Assembly: GCA_036874045.1 (NCBI GenBank)
Contig: CM072335.1
Location: 7,708,001-7,772,000 of the forward strand
DNA: 64,000 bases
Source: Cymodocea nodosa
Lineage: Eukaryota; Streptophyta; Magnoliopsida; Alismatales; Cymodoceaceae
Direction of reading: 5' to 3'
How positions within the stretch are numbered: the first letter of the stretch is position 1; every line of letters begins with the position of its first letter. Below are positions 44,755 through 57,985 of this stretch, piece after piece. Both the position numbers and the translations under genes were made by a program. The notes beneath the pieces were generated by a model. The model searched no databases and was not told where the DNA came from. It was given only the letters and a program-made list of their open reading frames with translations.

Positions 44755-46160
44755 GTTTAATCATCTAAGTTCATATTTTCGATTTTCTCAAATAAATCTT
44801 CAATCTCTCTATTGATCTCTAACTCTTTTGGGAAATTGATCAAATCATCATTATCAACTTTAGATTGAGATTCTCTAAAAGAATTTTCATTGAAGCTTAC
44901 ATGGAGGGTTTCTTCAATAGTTCTAGAAGTCTTGTTATATACTCTATAGACTTTACTTCTAGTAGAGTAACCTACAAAAATTCCTTCATCCGCTTTGGTT
45001 TGAAATTTATCCCTTTTATCCTTAGTATTAAGAATAAAACACTTGCAGCCAAATGATTTCATATAGGAAATTTTTAGAACCCTATTAAACATAATTTCAA
45101 AAGGAGTTTTATTAACACGAAGTCTTAAGTGACTTCTGTTAATAACATAACAAGCTATATTTACTACTTCAACTTAAAGATTTTAAGGTAACTTATATTC
45201 ATTCAACATAGTTCTGGTCATTTCCTGAAGTAATCTATTCTTTCTCTCAACAACACCATTTTGAGATAGTGCTATTGGAAAAGAAAATATGTGATCAATG
45301 CCATGATCTATACAATAATTATTCATTTGGTCATTATCAAATTCAGTACCATGATCACTCCTAAGTTTTTGAACAGAGACATAGTTCATTTTGAACAAGA
45401 TTGTAAAACATTTTAAACATTTCAAAAATTTCTGTCTTAGATGCTAGAAAATATATCCAAGTGTATCTAGAGAAGTCATCTACTAAAACAAATACATACC
45501 GTTTACCACTAAGACTCATGATTCTTGTTGGTCCAAATAGATCTATATGTATAAGTTCTAAGACTCTCTTGCTTGAAATATCAGTTTTGGATTTAAAAGA
45601 GTTTTTGTGAAGTTTACCTAACTCACATACATCACACATAAAGTCCTTTGAGTATCTAATCTTTGGTAAACCTCTCACTAAATGTTTTCTAGATAGTTTA
45701 TGTAACAATTTCATATTTATATGCCCGATCCTTCTATGCCATAGATATGCATCACTAGTTTCAACTAGCAAACATGAATTTAAATCAACTGCACTAGAAA
45801 GTAAAGATAAAATATATACCGAACCTTTTCTTTTAGCAATAAACGTAAGTTCATCTGTATTTTTATCAATAATTTTGCATACATTATCTTCAAACACTAC
45901 ATAATATCCATTCTCAGTTAGTTTTATAACACTCAGCAAATTAAATCCTAGGTTTTCTACATATAGTACATTCGAAATAACACAAGTCAGATTTATTTGA
46001 ACATTACCCATACCTATGATTTTATCCTTGCTTTTGTTTCCAAATGTTACACTTCCTTTTATGGTATTTGTAAAATTTTGTTGTAGACTTTTCTGTCTGG
46101 TCATGTGACTTGACGCTCCACTGTCCAAGATCCATTTTGATGTTGTTTCCTCCTGCAAAA
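44755..46160 (-). pseudogene. Copia B protease, GAG-pre-integrase and integrase
   Basis: Protease motif KWILDSGASSHMTRQKSL; GAG-pre-integrase YLWHRRIGHINMKLLHKLSR with CDVCELGK; integrase core YVFVLVDDFSRYTWIYFL, LRSDHGTEFDN and GVVERKNRLLQEMTRTML; then SFGCKCFILNTKDKRDKF. Order and motifs are those of Copia elements. Fossil. Confidence 0.88.
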
Positions 46161-46164
46161 CAAA

Positions 46165-48414
46165 TTAAGAAAAACTTTTTCTTGGTACCCAATGTTGTTG
46201 AGGACCAAGTTCATTAAACGCATATTTCTTCTTTTTGTTTAAAAATAGTTTAACATTATCATTTACATTCTTATTAGTTGTAAGTACTATAGACTTATCA
46301 TTAGCATCATACTTACTTATAACATTATTGCTCTTATAATCATTCTTTTTGTTTTCAAATGTAGTATAACCAAGACCAACCTGATTTTTATCAGATGTTA
46401 ATTTATTTTGGTCATGCTCATACATTTCAGTAAACTCATACCAAGATTTTGTACTTGTATTAACATTTTCAGTACATACAAAATCTTTTTTTGCACAAGA
46501 ATTTTCAAATTTATCACATGTAGAATGAGTAATTAGTCTAACACCAGCGTTTTGAATTACATGCTTAGGTTTCTAAATTTTTAGTTTACTGCAATTGTCT
46601 AAAATTTTAGAAACATTAGAAACTGAATTTCTAGAACAAGAAACAAGATTTTTAGAAACATTAATAGTCATGTTAGAAGTACATTTAGACAAATCACATT
46701 GATTTATATTATTACTACATGATTCATCCCTTGAATTACCTAATTCTACATATTTATTACCTTGCTTCATGATAAAAGGAATTTTAGTCTTAGATTTACT
46801 TGAGTTGCAACTAATAAATCCTTTATTAGCTTGAGATTCAGGATAATCAAATCCTAAGCCAAATTTATATGACACCGTAAGGGTACTAGTTAGTTTGTCT
46901 AACTTAGTTTGACTTAAATTCTATTTCTCAATGGTAGAATTTAAATCTAACTCTCTCATTTTTAATTTATAAATCTCTAACTCGAGATCATTTATATTTT
47001 TTCTCAACATTTCATTTTTAGATTCTATCTTTAATTTTTCAGCATTTGTATTCTGTATTTGTTCATGCAAGACACATTCATTAAATCTAAATTTATGCAA
47101 ATCTCTAGCATGATTTTCATTATCACATTTAAAATTTTTTAAAGTAGTAGACAGGAAACAATTTTATTCTTCCACAATAGACAAAGAGTTTCTGATATTC
47201 TTATTTTCCAGTTTACAAACTTTAAGTTTTTGTAATAATGCATGATAAGCACATAATAATTTATCAAAGTTAAAATCTGAATAACTTTCAGGATCAGATA
47301 TTACCTCAGACTCATCGACCATGAAGCACACATGAGCAACGTCTGCTAACTCTAGTTCTCCTTTTGAATGTGAAGATTTTGATGATGATTCCTCAGATTC
47401 AAACTCTTCTGATGTGTCATCCTAAGTGACATTCAAAGCCTTTTTTTTGTAAAACTTTTTCTGAGTTTTCTAAGTCATCTTCTTCTGATTTGTCCTACTA
47501 TGCTTTTCATTTTTCCTAATAGGACAGTCTAGAGAAAGATGTCCAAGTTTCTTACAATTGTAACATATATACTTTCTGGATGAAGAATTCTTGTCATTTA
47601 GTGATTTTGACGTTGAGGGTTTATCATTTTTGTTCTTTTGTTGTTTCCTAGCTTTCTATGCTTTCTTGAATTTCCTAGTCAGCAAGATTAAATCCTCGTC
47701 AGAATCAATAGATATATCAGAATTTGAATTAATTTCGAAGGCTATTTCTTTCTTCGTTTTTAGTTTGTTTTGACTCTATGATTCATTTAATTGAACTTCA
47801 TAAGTAGTTAAGTTTCCTATAAGTTCATTCATGGTATAAACAATTAAATCCTGTGATTCCTTAGTTGATGTTACTTTCTGAGACCATTTAGAACTTAGGG
47901 ATCTGAGAATTTTCCTCACTAAATCCTTTTGTTCAAAATTCTTTCCTAAGAATTTTAAAGAGTTTATGATATCAAGAAATCTAGAAAACATCTCAAAAAT
48001 ACTTTTGTCTTCATGCATCTTAAAGAGTTCATACTTATGAATTAACATGTTTATCTTAGTCTCTTTAACTTGAGAAGTACCTTCATGTGAAACTTTTAAT
48101 GCATGCCACACCTCATAAACAGATTTATATGTCGACACTTTATTGAACTGTTCATAACTCAATGCACAAAATAAAATATTTAAACCCTTAGCATTCAGAG
48201 TTTCATTTTCTTTTTTAGTAATTGTCCAAGTATTATAACGGGTAGATAACAGAGTATATGGTTTAGAAATCACGAACCACAACTTATGATCTATACTTTG
48301 AAGAAAAACTGTCATCCTATATTTCCAATATTCAAAATGTATTCCATCAAATAAAGGAGGACGATTAAGATTTTGACCTTCATATAAAGAAAAATTACCA
48401 TTTCCAGTAGCCAT
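46165..48414 (-). pseudogene. Copia B gag
   Basis: Starts MATGNGNFSLYEGQNLNRPP then LFDGIHFEYWKYRMTVFLQS, the copia-gag start. WHALKVSHEGTSQVKETKIN follows. The zinc knuckle CYNCKKLGHLSLDC lies at about 47,523-47,566. A long Asn/Ser/Lys-rich and coiled C-terminal region (46.2-47.3 kb) is unusually extended, as in SIRE-like Gag. Its end matches the plus-strand fragment at 5.9-7.4 kb. Fossil. Confidence 0.85.
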
Positions 48415-48599
48415 CTTATCTTAGATTTTTCAACCTATTTGATTTTAAACAATCTAAAATGATAAAACAATTTGAGCCTTATGTCAAGAGAGTTAAACGT
48501 ATGCTTAGATATTAATTTATGTTTAAAAACAAGGAAGGTAGAATAAGTAATGATATTAAATAAGTTGGTATCGATTTTATATCAAATATTATTAACAAA

Positions 48600-48611
48600 G
48601 CTTTGATACCA
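48600..48611 (-). other. Primer-binding site of Copia B
   Basis: The minus strand reads TGGTATCAAAGC next to the LTR end (CCTACA|AG). It differs by one base from the tRNA-Met site of Copia A. Confidence 0.82.
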
Positions 48612-48613
48612 CT

Positions 48614-48936
48614 TGTAGGATCGTATGGCTACACAAGAGGGGGGGTGAATTATGTTTTTCAACATTTTTGAATATAATTGAAACTTTAAAACTCAAAAAC
48701 AAGTCGAGACACTATTTTCATAAAATCATTTTTATTCAAGGTTTCAATTACAATATACAATTCAATTCTCCTCAGAAATTGTAGATGCAATTATATATCG
48801 ATACTATGTTTCATCTATACAATTTCATAATTACAAACAGAGAAAACTAATTTGCAGAATTTAAAACATTTCTCCTTGTTTGAGATCTTTCTTCTTCTTC
48901 TTCTCTTTGTTCTTCAGCAATTCTTCAGTGACAAAT
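48614..48936 (-). repeat. Copia B 5' LTR, truncated
   Basis: Begins TGTAGGATCGTATGGC and follows the Copia B LTR for about 320 bases up to CTTCAGTGACAAA. It then switches to plus-strand gypsy ORF sequence. About 1.25 kb of LTR is missing. Confidence 0.85.
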
Positions 48937-49421
48937 GGACAGAACGGATAATAAAGGATTGTTTAGCTATCAATCTTGGTGTGCCATTATTAAATAGACT
49001 GAAACACTTTAATGGTAAAGCACACATGATAGCTAACATTTTGATTAAGAATGTCTACCAACGACAAGGCCATGATATAGAACTAAGTCAATTTGTCAAA
49101 TGGGCCACATATGCAATTGTGAACAGAATTCAGATTAATTGGTCTGCAGTTTTTATCTCCAAGCTGAGAGCAGTAAAGAAGAAAAATTTTTATGGAAATT
49201 TGATTCCACTACTGATGGTGGACAATATTGATTTCATGAAATGGGCATCCTAAAGGATAAGATCAAGAACCATTTTAGTGAAAGAGTACAGAAATTTTGT
49301 TGCTGTAGAGATTGCTGAACCTTTTGGAGGAATTACAAGAGTTGTAGAAAGGATAAACCAATTAGAGCAACAATTAGAAAAACTTCAAAAGGAAGTAGAT
49401 GAACTTAGGAAAAAAGATTAA
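48937..49421 (+). pseudogene. Extra 3' ORF of the gypsy lineage, C-terminal part
   Basis: HFNGKAHMIANILIKNVYQR, ATYAIVNRIQINWSAVFISK and FYGNLIPLLMVDN parallel the Copia B ORF (NAEARFIANILHDNLFQR, ATYGLLNRIQINWFDVF). The end, RVVERINQLEQQLEKL followed by KEVDELRKKD, matches the inner gypsy ORF. This links the ORFs of the two superfamilies. Fossil. Confidence 0.7.
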
Positions 49422-50110
49422 ATTGTATTGTTCATCTACTTGTACTAATAATTGTATAAAAAATATCTGTTTGATTGAAATGTAAAATATTCATATAAAT
49501 GAATGTATATTTTTTAGATGTATTTTCATTCGTGTTTGAGAATGATGAAATGGATGAACTATATTGAATATTATATAATTATTTGAACAATATGCAAGAC
49601 TGTTTAAAAGAGTTACAAATTTGCTGAGTGACATGGTTAAATGCATGATAATTGGTTAATGCCTGAAAATATTTGTATGCTGTAAAGTAAAATGTAAATT
49701 CTGCACAACAGGAAATGAATTGTAAGTTAAAAATACATATCATGATCAGATTTAAATGAGTTTTAATTAAAACACTACAATAATGACATGTATTTAACTT
49801 TATTTAAGTGAAAAAAATGCATGAGAGAAAAAAGAAGAAGAAGTTAATACGATAAGTAAGTTTTAGAAATTTGCTAAGTGTTAACTCAATGAAGTAAGTT
49901 CGTTGAGTTAACCTTAACTCCACGAGGTCAATAATATAATATAAGGCCACTCCGTTGAGTTATCTGTAACTCAATGAAGTTAGTCCGTGGAGTTAACAAC
50001 AATAACCGAAGCTAGTCCATTGAGTTAATTGTAATTCAACGAGGTTAGTTCATGGATTAAGCTAAATGGTTATTCTTTTAGCCACGAACGAAGCTTCGTA
50101 GGTTTAGCGA
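49422..50110 (+). other. Spacer with CGTTGAGTTA inverted repeats
   Basis: AT-rich with an array at about 49,870-50,060 (TTCGTTGAGTTAACC, CTCCGTTGAGTTATCTG, GTCCGTGGAGTTAAC and others). Counterpart of 17,391-18,060. No ORF. Confidence 0.6.
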
Positions 50111-50121
50111 TTACTAAAAAT

Positions 50122-50313
50122 TTGAAATTAGAAGTAGCACACGTACCCATAAAAATAAGAACCATACTGCACGTTACAAGACACGTTCTTGCTATGAGAT
50201 TCATTTACTTTATGGACATGCATTATAAATATAGAACTGAATGTTATTTATGGGTTACCAACACTTTTGAAAGAAAAGAAATTCGTTGGGGAACTAGAAG
50301 GAGAAGCAGCTGA
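50122..50313 (+). other. Small conserved ORF upstream of gag, second copy
   Basis: Reads MKLEVAHVPIKIRTILHVTR at the start and GTRRRSS at the end. Its partner in the inner gypsy lies at about 17,182-17,376 on the minus strand. Length, start and end agree. Function unknown. Confidence 0.4.
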
Positions 50314-50503
50314 TTCAACTTCATCTATCAACAACTATTTACTGAATATAAAGCTTCAAACTAGTATGTAATTAATCTTCTGCTATTTTACTTTATGTTA
50401 AGAGTTTATGATCACATGGATTCGTTCTCCTAGTACTAAACGATAAGTAGGAACACCTACACAGGATTATTCAACATAGAGGTGTACTGAAATATTTTCT
50501 GAA

Positions 50504-51500
50504 TTGGACTTTAACGAAATCCTTAGGGGTGTAGCTAACATTTCTTTAAAAGAGAACAAAGATATGGCTACTCAAGTAGAAAAACCATTAGGGGAAATTT
50601 TGTATCCTGAATTAGTTAATGAGCCTTCATGTATCCAATTGCCAAACTTTGAGGGAGATAGGTTTAAATTGAAATCTTATTATATTAGTCAATTGCTACA
50701 TTTTTATGGACTAGGTAGAGAAGATGCCTATTATTTCCTTAGAGAATTTAATGAAGTTTGTCAAATGATAAAAATGCCGAACGTGAGTATAGATGCTATT
50801 AAACTTAGATATATCCCTTTTGCTTTAAAAGACACAGCTAAGAGATGGTTATATACTCTGTCGATTGATTCAATTTCTACATGGACTGAATTTTGCTCTA
50901 TTTTTCTAGAAAAATATTATCCAACACATCAAACGATTAAAAAGAAAAATGAAACATTAATGTGTAGCCAAAAATAGGGAGAATCATTCTGAAAATATTT
51001 TGAAAGATTTAAAGATTTACTGACTCAATATCCACATCATGCAATGAGTAAAGCACAATTAATAGGTATAATTTATGAAGGCATAGATGTTTCAACGAAA
51101 TCTTTATTAGAATCTACTTGTCATAATGGATTTTTAAAACTATGTAGTGAAGAAGCATGGGCATATTTAGAAAACTTAGCAAAAAGAACTGCACAATGGG
51201 AAAACTCGGTTGAAGCTATTACAGATAAAAGAATATTGCCAAGGGGAATGCATGAAATAGATTCAAGCACTATGCTTGAAGTTAAATTAACCAAATTAAC
51301 AAAGAAAATAGAAGAGTTATCATTAAGTCAAAAACTAGCAGAAAAGAATGCAAACATTAATGATTTAGATATTATTTATGCTAGGAACTAGAAAGATAAC
51401 TTTGGAAATTCTTATAACCCTAAATGGAGAAATCACCTGAATTTATCCTAGAGAAACAACAATTTCCATGGAGGAGAAAATATAAATGATAAAAATATAA
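50504..51500 (+). pseudogene. Gypsy gag (retrotrans_gag), second copy
   Basis: Contains EKPLGEILYPELVNEPSCIQ, FYGLGREDAYYFLREFNEVC, KDTAKRWLYTLSIDSISTW, LIGIIYEGIDVSTKSLLEST and ANINDLDIIYAR. Same domain and same downstream position (next to the F-box) as the inner gypsy gag. Fossil. Confidence 0.82.
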
Positions 51501-51972
51501 GTTATGAAGCATTAATTGAATAAGGATATAGAATATAGAAATTAGAAAAGATAATCTAACAATTAAACAATCGTCTAGATCTTGTATTTGGAAATGCTAC
51601 AATTCAAAATCAAGATATAAATATACCCCCTAGACAGAAGGAATCAATGGAAGTTAGACCTATTGGAGGATTGCCAATGTAAGCAGTACCTAACCTTGCC
51701 AATAGAGCTGTTAATGAAATTGATACCTCCTTTGGGAGGGAAGTTGAATGAAGTAGTATAATTGAAGTAACTTTGTATAATATAGTAAGTAGAAAAATAT
51801 AAAAAGAAAAAAATATGTAAGTTTAATTATAGTTAGTAATATCGTAGAGTTATTACTTAACTCAACGAACTTAGTCTGTTGAGTTATGACCTAACTCCAC
51901 GAGGGTAAGTAGTTACGTTAATTTTGTCTCTATTAAAATTTTTTTATGTTATGTTATACAGAATCATAACAG

Positions 51973-53115
51973 ATGGAATTGATGAAATTACCACTAGATG
52001 CGCTAAGGGAAGTACTGAGTAACCTATCAGCTAAAGATCTGTGCAGATTGTGTTGTGTATCAAAAGATATTAAAGACTATGTTAGAGAAAAATATTTTCA
52101 TGGACTACAAGCTGCAAAAATGACTAAGATTAGAGATGGATTTTTATAGAAGTTATTTAATCGTAGTTCAATCATCTATGAATATCTGAATATGGAAGAA
52201 ACTGCTGAAATTCCACCCAATACATTAGAAGGAATAGATCATATTATGGGGATGGATGAAGGATTAATTATATACAGAACCAAACCAAGGTATGCAATTC
52301 TGTTACTCGATATTTTGATTAGAAATCTTATCATTAGAGAAGAATGGAATATAGGAAGACCTAATAGATATGAAGTACCAACTGAAAATTGTGGGTTAGC
52401 TTTATCATTTTCTGATAAAAATTTGACCATTCCTGAAAAATTGTATTACTAGAGACCAACTGGAAATTGGGATGAGGATTTATGCTTAAGTGTGTATAAT
52501 TTTCTAAATAGATCTTAGACTGAAAATACTATGATATATCTAGGACAGAAAGCATTAATTAACAACATACATGTCATACTTGATGGATATATATATCTAG
52601 TCACAGATATATCAGTTGCATTTAGATCTGATTTATATATAGTAAGCATAGACAGTTATGATGATTTTACAGAAATATTGCCTATATCGAGTGATATAGC
52701 TAAACCACCATCTGCAGAATATGATAAAATTCAATTAGGAATGTGGTATAATGAATATGATGATCCTACTTTATATCTGATAAGATGGTGGGATGAATTG
52801 ATGAAATTTCAAATATGGATTATGAAAGACCTAAATGAATGGAAGTGGCAAGAGGAATATATTGAAATAGATGTAAAAATGGAAACAACTATATTATCTT
52901 GGAACAGAAAAGGATCCCTTTCTACATTTCATTTCATTAATGGAAATACACTTATATTTAGTAAGAAGAATCCTACACTTATACAAGTTTACAAGCTAAA
53001 AATGAAAACGAACTGCATTAAAATAGAATTAATAGCAAGAAGAATTATGCCTAAAAAGTTTGCTTGGACTGACATGTTTATTCCATTTGTTACTACTTTT
53101 CAATCATGTTCTTAA
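51973..53115 (+). pseudogene. F-box/FBA-type gene carried by the gypsy lineage, second copy
   Basis: Starts MELMKLPLDALREVLSNLSA with KDLCRLCCVSKDIKD and ends in FIPFVTTFQSCS, parallel over its whole length to 14,448-15,578. About 49 of the first 57 residues agree. Conserved FBA-like blocks include PPSAEYDKIQLGMWYNEYDD and LIRWWDELMKFQIWI. It lies between gag and the polypurine tract, as in the first copy, and is broken a few times. Confidence 0.85.
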
Positions 53116-53276
53116 GTTGTGATTTTGTGCTTTTAATGTTGTGTGTATGCTGCAATTATTTTTAGAAAAAAAAAGAAAAAGAAAAATTTTAGTTTGAGTT
53201 TTATTTTATAAAAGAAAAGAAAAACAAAATATCAATCTAGTTTGTTGGTATCTATTTTGGGAAACCAACTAGCTTG

Positions 53277-53319
53277 CTTGTGAGACACCAAAGGCATAGG
53301 AGCCTGGGTTCCACACAAG
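53277..53319 (+). other. Hairpin downstream of the F-box gene, second copy
   Basis: CTTGTG ... GGCATAGGAG ... CACAAG, the same length as 14,242-14,284. The outer stem and the loop sequence are kept; the inner stem is weaker here. Confidence 0.5.
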
Positions 53320-53607
53320 ACATTGATTTAACAATATCTGTTTTGTTGTTAAATGTTATTTTGTTATATATTCTGGTTTTATTTGTGAATGAAAAATTTT
53401 TCAGAATCAAAAATCGGAATATACTAAAGGAGATACAAAAGAACAATGTATGTAATTGATTACTTATCCTGAATTTAGATTTAAACTCAGTTCATGGAGT
53501 TATTCATTAACTCAACAAATTAAGTTTGTTGAGTTAGGTGCTAAGTCAACGAAACAATATTCCTGCCTGCTAACATTTACTGTATTTACTGTAAAATCTT
53601 TTACATT

Positions 53608-53641
53608 GAGGACAATGCAAAATGTAAGTATGGGGGAGAGG
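53608..53641 (+). other. Internal polypurine-like motif, second copy
   Basis: ATTGAGGACAATGCAAAATG followed by TAAGTATGGGGGAGAGG. Compare the terminal tract AAGTATGGGGGAAG at 54,917-54,930, about 1.3 kb downstream. Confidence 0.6.
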
Positions 53642-54910
53642 TAATTAAAGTATTAGCCATGCAATTTTGTTAATTAAAGGAATTAGAATGGTACTGCAAA
53701 GTTTTGTGGAAATGAAAATTTTTTATGAATTTACTATAACTATCTGATAATTGAGACTGTAAAATTTTTAACTGTAACTACTTGAATGTTATATAAGATG
53801 CTACAGAATTTTACTATTCATACAAATCTAGATATAGTATTTTATGTTTTTGCTGAATTTTATGAGTTTAACAGTTTCATGATTTTAAAAAGAAATTAGA
53901 ATGCTTAACTGAAACTCAATAAATTATCTGAAATCCTGAAAGAGCTGAAACATTGATTTTTGGATTAAATGAAATGCATACGATCAAGGATACATTTAAT
54001 TTGATTGATTAAACTTGTAGAATGATTTATGTGTAAATCTTATTAAATTACAGAAAAGGTATGAGCTTATTGATATGGATTCATATTTTTAGTAAATAAT
54101 AGAAGTAGGACTATATGAGATTTGTGTTTTATTGCATTTGTATTAATGAAATGCGTACATGTACTCTATTGAATAGAAAAAAAGAAAAAAAAGAGAAAAA
54201 CTTTGAGAGTTTATTGACTTGTTTGATCACGAGCCTTTTGTACTTGAGCAGCTAGGTATGTAAGGATTGTTGACCTGAAAAAGACTCTTTAAATCTGGCA
54301 ACCTAAGATCCTGATCAAATCTGGGATTGTTGACTAAAAGCTTGATACATGGGTACACTAGAAAGCTCTTGTATGATTCAAACTTGTCAAATTAACTTTT
54401 AAAGTACAAATATGCATATACTGTTCTGAAAAGATACAAGTGTTTTATGAAATACAGATATCTTTTGAATCGAGTATATTTTCTGTTATCTAAAATTGCT
54501 GAAGTATGAATCTAGAATAGACTTTTGAAGTTGTTTATTTGAGAAACAATTCTTTATTCTACTTGTCTTAATCATATTGAATTGGATTGTGTTTTGATTT
54601 GTATGTAGTTGAAATTTATTCTGGAAATCATATTGGGAAATTCAGGATGACAAATGCTGAAAAGAAGAAAAAAATGATAATATAATTAACACCTATGTGA
54701 TGCTAATATATTTTGTATGTAATTTACATATGTTTTAAATATATTTGCAGGTTGAAGAGGAGAAAACAAAGTTAAAACAGATTACTGAAAAATACAGAAT
54801 ATCTATATAGTAATCTAAATTATTATTCTGAAGAAGAACAAAAGGAAGAATTAATTCTAGTACTTTAGAAAGACCAACTAGTTAGATCTTAGTTTGCTAA
54901 GGGACTAGCA
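53642..54910 (+). other. Conserved noncoding 3' block, plus-strand copy
   Basis: Mirrors 12,640-13,900. The core (about 54,205-54,400) includes GACTTGTTTGATCACGAGCC, GTAAGGATTGTTGACCTG, ATCTGGCAACCTAAGATCC and GGGATTGTTGACTAAAAGC. No coding signal. Confidence 0.7.
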
Positions 54911-54916
54911 AAATTT

Positions 54917-54930
54917 AAGTATGGGGGAAG
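54917..54930 (+). other. Polypurine tract of the plus-strand gypsy copy
   Basis: AAGTATGGGGGAAG directly precedes the LTR start TGTTTAGAATG. Confidence 0.88.
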
Positions 54931-56890
54931 TGTTTAGAATGAAAAAGTGCATAATATTAACGGTTAAATGATGGTTAATTGCATAATATTTAACTTATCA
55001 TATAAGAATTAAGCCATTATGTTATAATTGCACTATTATATGCTTTAATGAAAGAATCTGTATAATTGTAGGGAATTAATGTTAATTAAGTACATTTTTG
55101 AACTATCGGTAAGTTGTAGGTTTTTCAATTCTTAAGTATCTGAATTTTCTGTTATTTCGGAGAGTTATATTACATATATCGGAGAGTTATGTTTTTAACG
55201 ATAGAAGAAAATTTTATTATTTCCTAGAGTACATGTGTTGAAACCATAATGCATGACTTAAGTGGATTTTCGTTAAGTTGTCTGTTAACTATCATAAATG
55301 CATCTGGGCATTGGATTGTTAGGTTCGTAAGTATCTGAAATATTTGAACTCGTTAAGTTAGAATTATGCACGTGTTGAAATTAAATGCTTTAGTATATCA
55401 CGCGAGATACACTTATTTAACTCGTAAAGTTAGTATAATTGTATGCATTGAGTTACATGAATACACACTAAGGTAACACGTTATGTTAGCAGCTTATTTC
55501 TTTATTGCACGTGGTTTATAGTTAAAACAACGAAGTAAGTCCGTTGAGTTATCTATAACTCCACAAACAATTTATTTTCTAATATGCCACTATAGCGATT
55601 ACAAAAAGAGGACCTTCGAAGGAAAACTACGATTGCACGTACCACGTAGGAATTCACTCATGGAAGGAAGAAGAAATCACCATCGTTGATAGGAACGAAG
55701 GAAATCCAATTGATCATTAAAGCAGGAGTAGTTACTACCGTAAGAAATATAAAAGATGAAGAAAAAGTGTGTGTAGAGGGAGTGGAGAACCGCGCTAACT
55801 GCAGGCAACGCCGGAAGTTCCCTGAAGCTCCACAACACCACCATAATCACCAACCATCGGAGGTCTGTGAGGATACTTTCTTGATGTTGGGTCGATTCCG
55901 AGCCAAATATGGTGCCTGACAAGCATTGTGAGGAGTGATCGCGTCACGGGAAGGGAAGCCATTTTCACCAAGCACCAACTCATATATCAGAAGATAGTAA
56001 AGCTTCTAGCCTTGGTTTCGAGTTGATGCCTGTATGCTGAAGAGGAGATCATCTTACAATTTTGAACTCGCGATTCTATAGGGAGAGGAGATAGGATTGT
56101 AAGTGATTAAGTTTTCAGTAGTGTAATCGTGTCTCATGTAGTGACGGAAGTATTTACTATCGATAGAGATTTTTACATTTCACCTTTCATTCATCTTCAG
56201 GAACATATCAAAACAAAAATACAAAAAACAACTTATCTATGTTTACATTTAGTATTAAAGTGTTGTATTGTTTGTTTTGTATCGTGATTAATGTTATCAT
56301 TATCAGTATTGTGAATGTTTTATGTTTGTTTGATTCAGAAAATAGATAATAGTTTTACAGTTTACTAAAATTGATTCATTCCAAATACTTAAAGATTTTA
56401 ATGGTTAGTATTTGAAATATCTAAATGTTAGTATTGCCTAATGATAAATCTAATATTAACAAACATTAAAGAGCTTAATTGATGTTATTTACAATCTGTG
56501 GAACCACCCAATGGTTGGCCGAATTCCTTTGTGAATAACAGTATTTAACTAGAAAGATAGGCTCATTGAGTTAACATAAGTTCACAAGGTTAGTCCGTTA
56601 AGTTAACCATAACTCCATGAACTAAGTTCATTGTGTTAACTATAACTCAACGGAGTACTTAACTGAACACATAAACTCCAATATAAAAATCGGAACAGTA
56701 CACAATTCTTACTCAATCTTTGTGGGATCGACTTGTACTTGCACACAAATACAATATACACTGTGCACTTGCAGTTAAAATACAAATTGGAATTAATATC
56801 TAATTTGTGTGAAAGTTGTTAGATTACTTCTAAAAGTAATTATTGATTTAAGCCTAAAGACAAATTAAACCAGTTGCCTGATCTAACCTT
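54931..56890 (+). repeat. Gypsy 3' LTR, plus-strand copy, end truncated
   Basis: Starts TGTTTAGAATGAAAAAG. It matches the reverse complement of 10,339-12,592 to about 56,870 and then runs into Copia B ORF sequence (from about 56,905), so the terminal ~100 bases are missing or diverged. It keeps the GC-richer segment with the antisense small ORF (55,795-55,983). Confidence 0.8.
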
Positions 56891-56904
56891 TCACATCAAG
56901 ACAT

Positions 56905-57985
56905 AGAGCATAATGAAGAATCAAGCTTACATATGCAACTTCAAGAAAATAATTTCTCAAAGGAACAACATGACATTCATTTTGAAGAAGAGGTTCCTGA
57001 AGATGAATTAAATTCTAAATGAAGGCTTCAGGTATCACCTTCTTTGTATAGTGTATTACAAATTCAAGGCAATTCAATTTATTTTAGATCTGAGGAAGCA
57101 TTGCAGAAATACAATAATCTGATTACATGTCAGATTCTACATGCTCGACCAATAAAGTTCAGAAATTTGATTGAAATAAGAGATCTATTTGAGTTTCAAG
57201 GCCTCATTCAATTCTTGCTAGTTGGAACAAAATGGAAACAATACAAAGATCTTATTGCAGCTTTTTATAGCAATCTGGTCAAGAATGATAATATACTGAA
57301 AACTCAAATAAATCAACAGGAGTTCATATTGTCTCTTGAATTAATTTTTGAAGTTTTGGGATTGAAGAATGAAGGTGTTGTAGCTAACAGATTTGACATG
57401 ATTGGACAACTAGAATGGAACATTCACTTGCTATTAAAGATTCCAGATGTATATATTGAAATGAGATTAATGGAAAATCTGAATGCAGAGGCAAGGTTTA
57501 TTGCAAATATATTGCATGACAATTTATTTCAGAGAGTCGGACACAATATGGAAGTCAGCAGAAGTTGTTTATATGCAACTTATGGTTTACTTAATAGAAT
57601 TCAAATCAATTGGTTTGATGTTTTCATTTATCAACTACAGCATATGAGTTCAAAGTTATTTTTGGTGATGTTGTATGTAGACTTCTTGCAAACCAATTAA
57701 ATTTATCCGACTAGCCCTCTGAAACTAAAGGCATGAGAGCTTTTAATGTACAAGATTTGCAAAAATTTCAAGCCATGCATCAACCTCAACGACAACAACA
57801 ACAACCAACAGAATGTACAGAACAAATACAACCACAACAAGCAAGTTATTCAGTTCGAGTAGAACAACAACCCTAGCTACCTCCTGACGTAGATGATGTG
57901 CTTAACGACATAAGAAATGATATTAGGCATCTAGGAGATAAAATATGTAATGCTATAAGTGATATACTTAGGAGGGATAGATAAA
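56905..57985 (+). pseudogene. Extra 3' ORF of Copia B, inverted copy (C-terminal half)
   Basis: YSVLQIQGNSIYFRSEEALQ, FEFQGLIQFLLVGTKWKQYK, LSLELIFEVLGLKNEGVVAN, NAEARFIANILHDNLFQRVG and ATYGLLNRIQINWFDVF. A Gln-rich segment and NDIRNDIRHLGDKICNAI follow. Parallels 39.2-40.3 kb. Fossil. Confidence 0.7.

Larger units (their letters stand above)
37008..48936 (-). mobile_element. Copia family B element with extra 3' ORF, fossil
   Basis: Minus-strand element. Right to left: truncated 5' LTR (48,614-48,936), primer-binding site, gag, protease, integrase, RT, RNase H, a gypsy-like noncoding block, an extra ORF, polypurine tract and 3' LTR (about 37,008-38,663). Both outer ends are cut: the 3' LTR lacks its last bases where it joins the outer gypsy, and the 5' LTR is cut by gypsy sequence at about 48,937. 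Around a dozen breaks in coding regions. The gag and pol are clearly Copia but differ from family A. Confidence 0.88.
48937..56900 (+). mobile_element. Gypsy F-box-lineage element, 3' part (extra ORF, gag, F-box, LTR), fossil
   Basis: Plus-strand relative of the inner gypsy 10.4-18.6 kb. It has the C-terminal part of the extra ORF, the inverted-repeat spacer, small ORF, gag, F-box, conserved noncoding block, polypurine tract and most of an LTR (from 54,931). Pol and 5' LTR are missing; both ends join Copia B sequence. The order pol-side ORF, gag, F-box, LTR is the same as in the inner gypsy. Broken in about ten places. Confidence 0.85.
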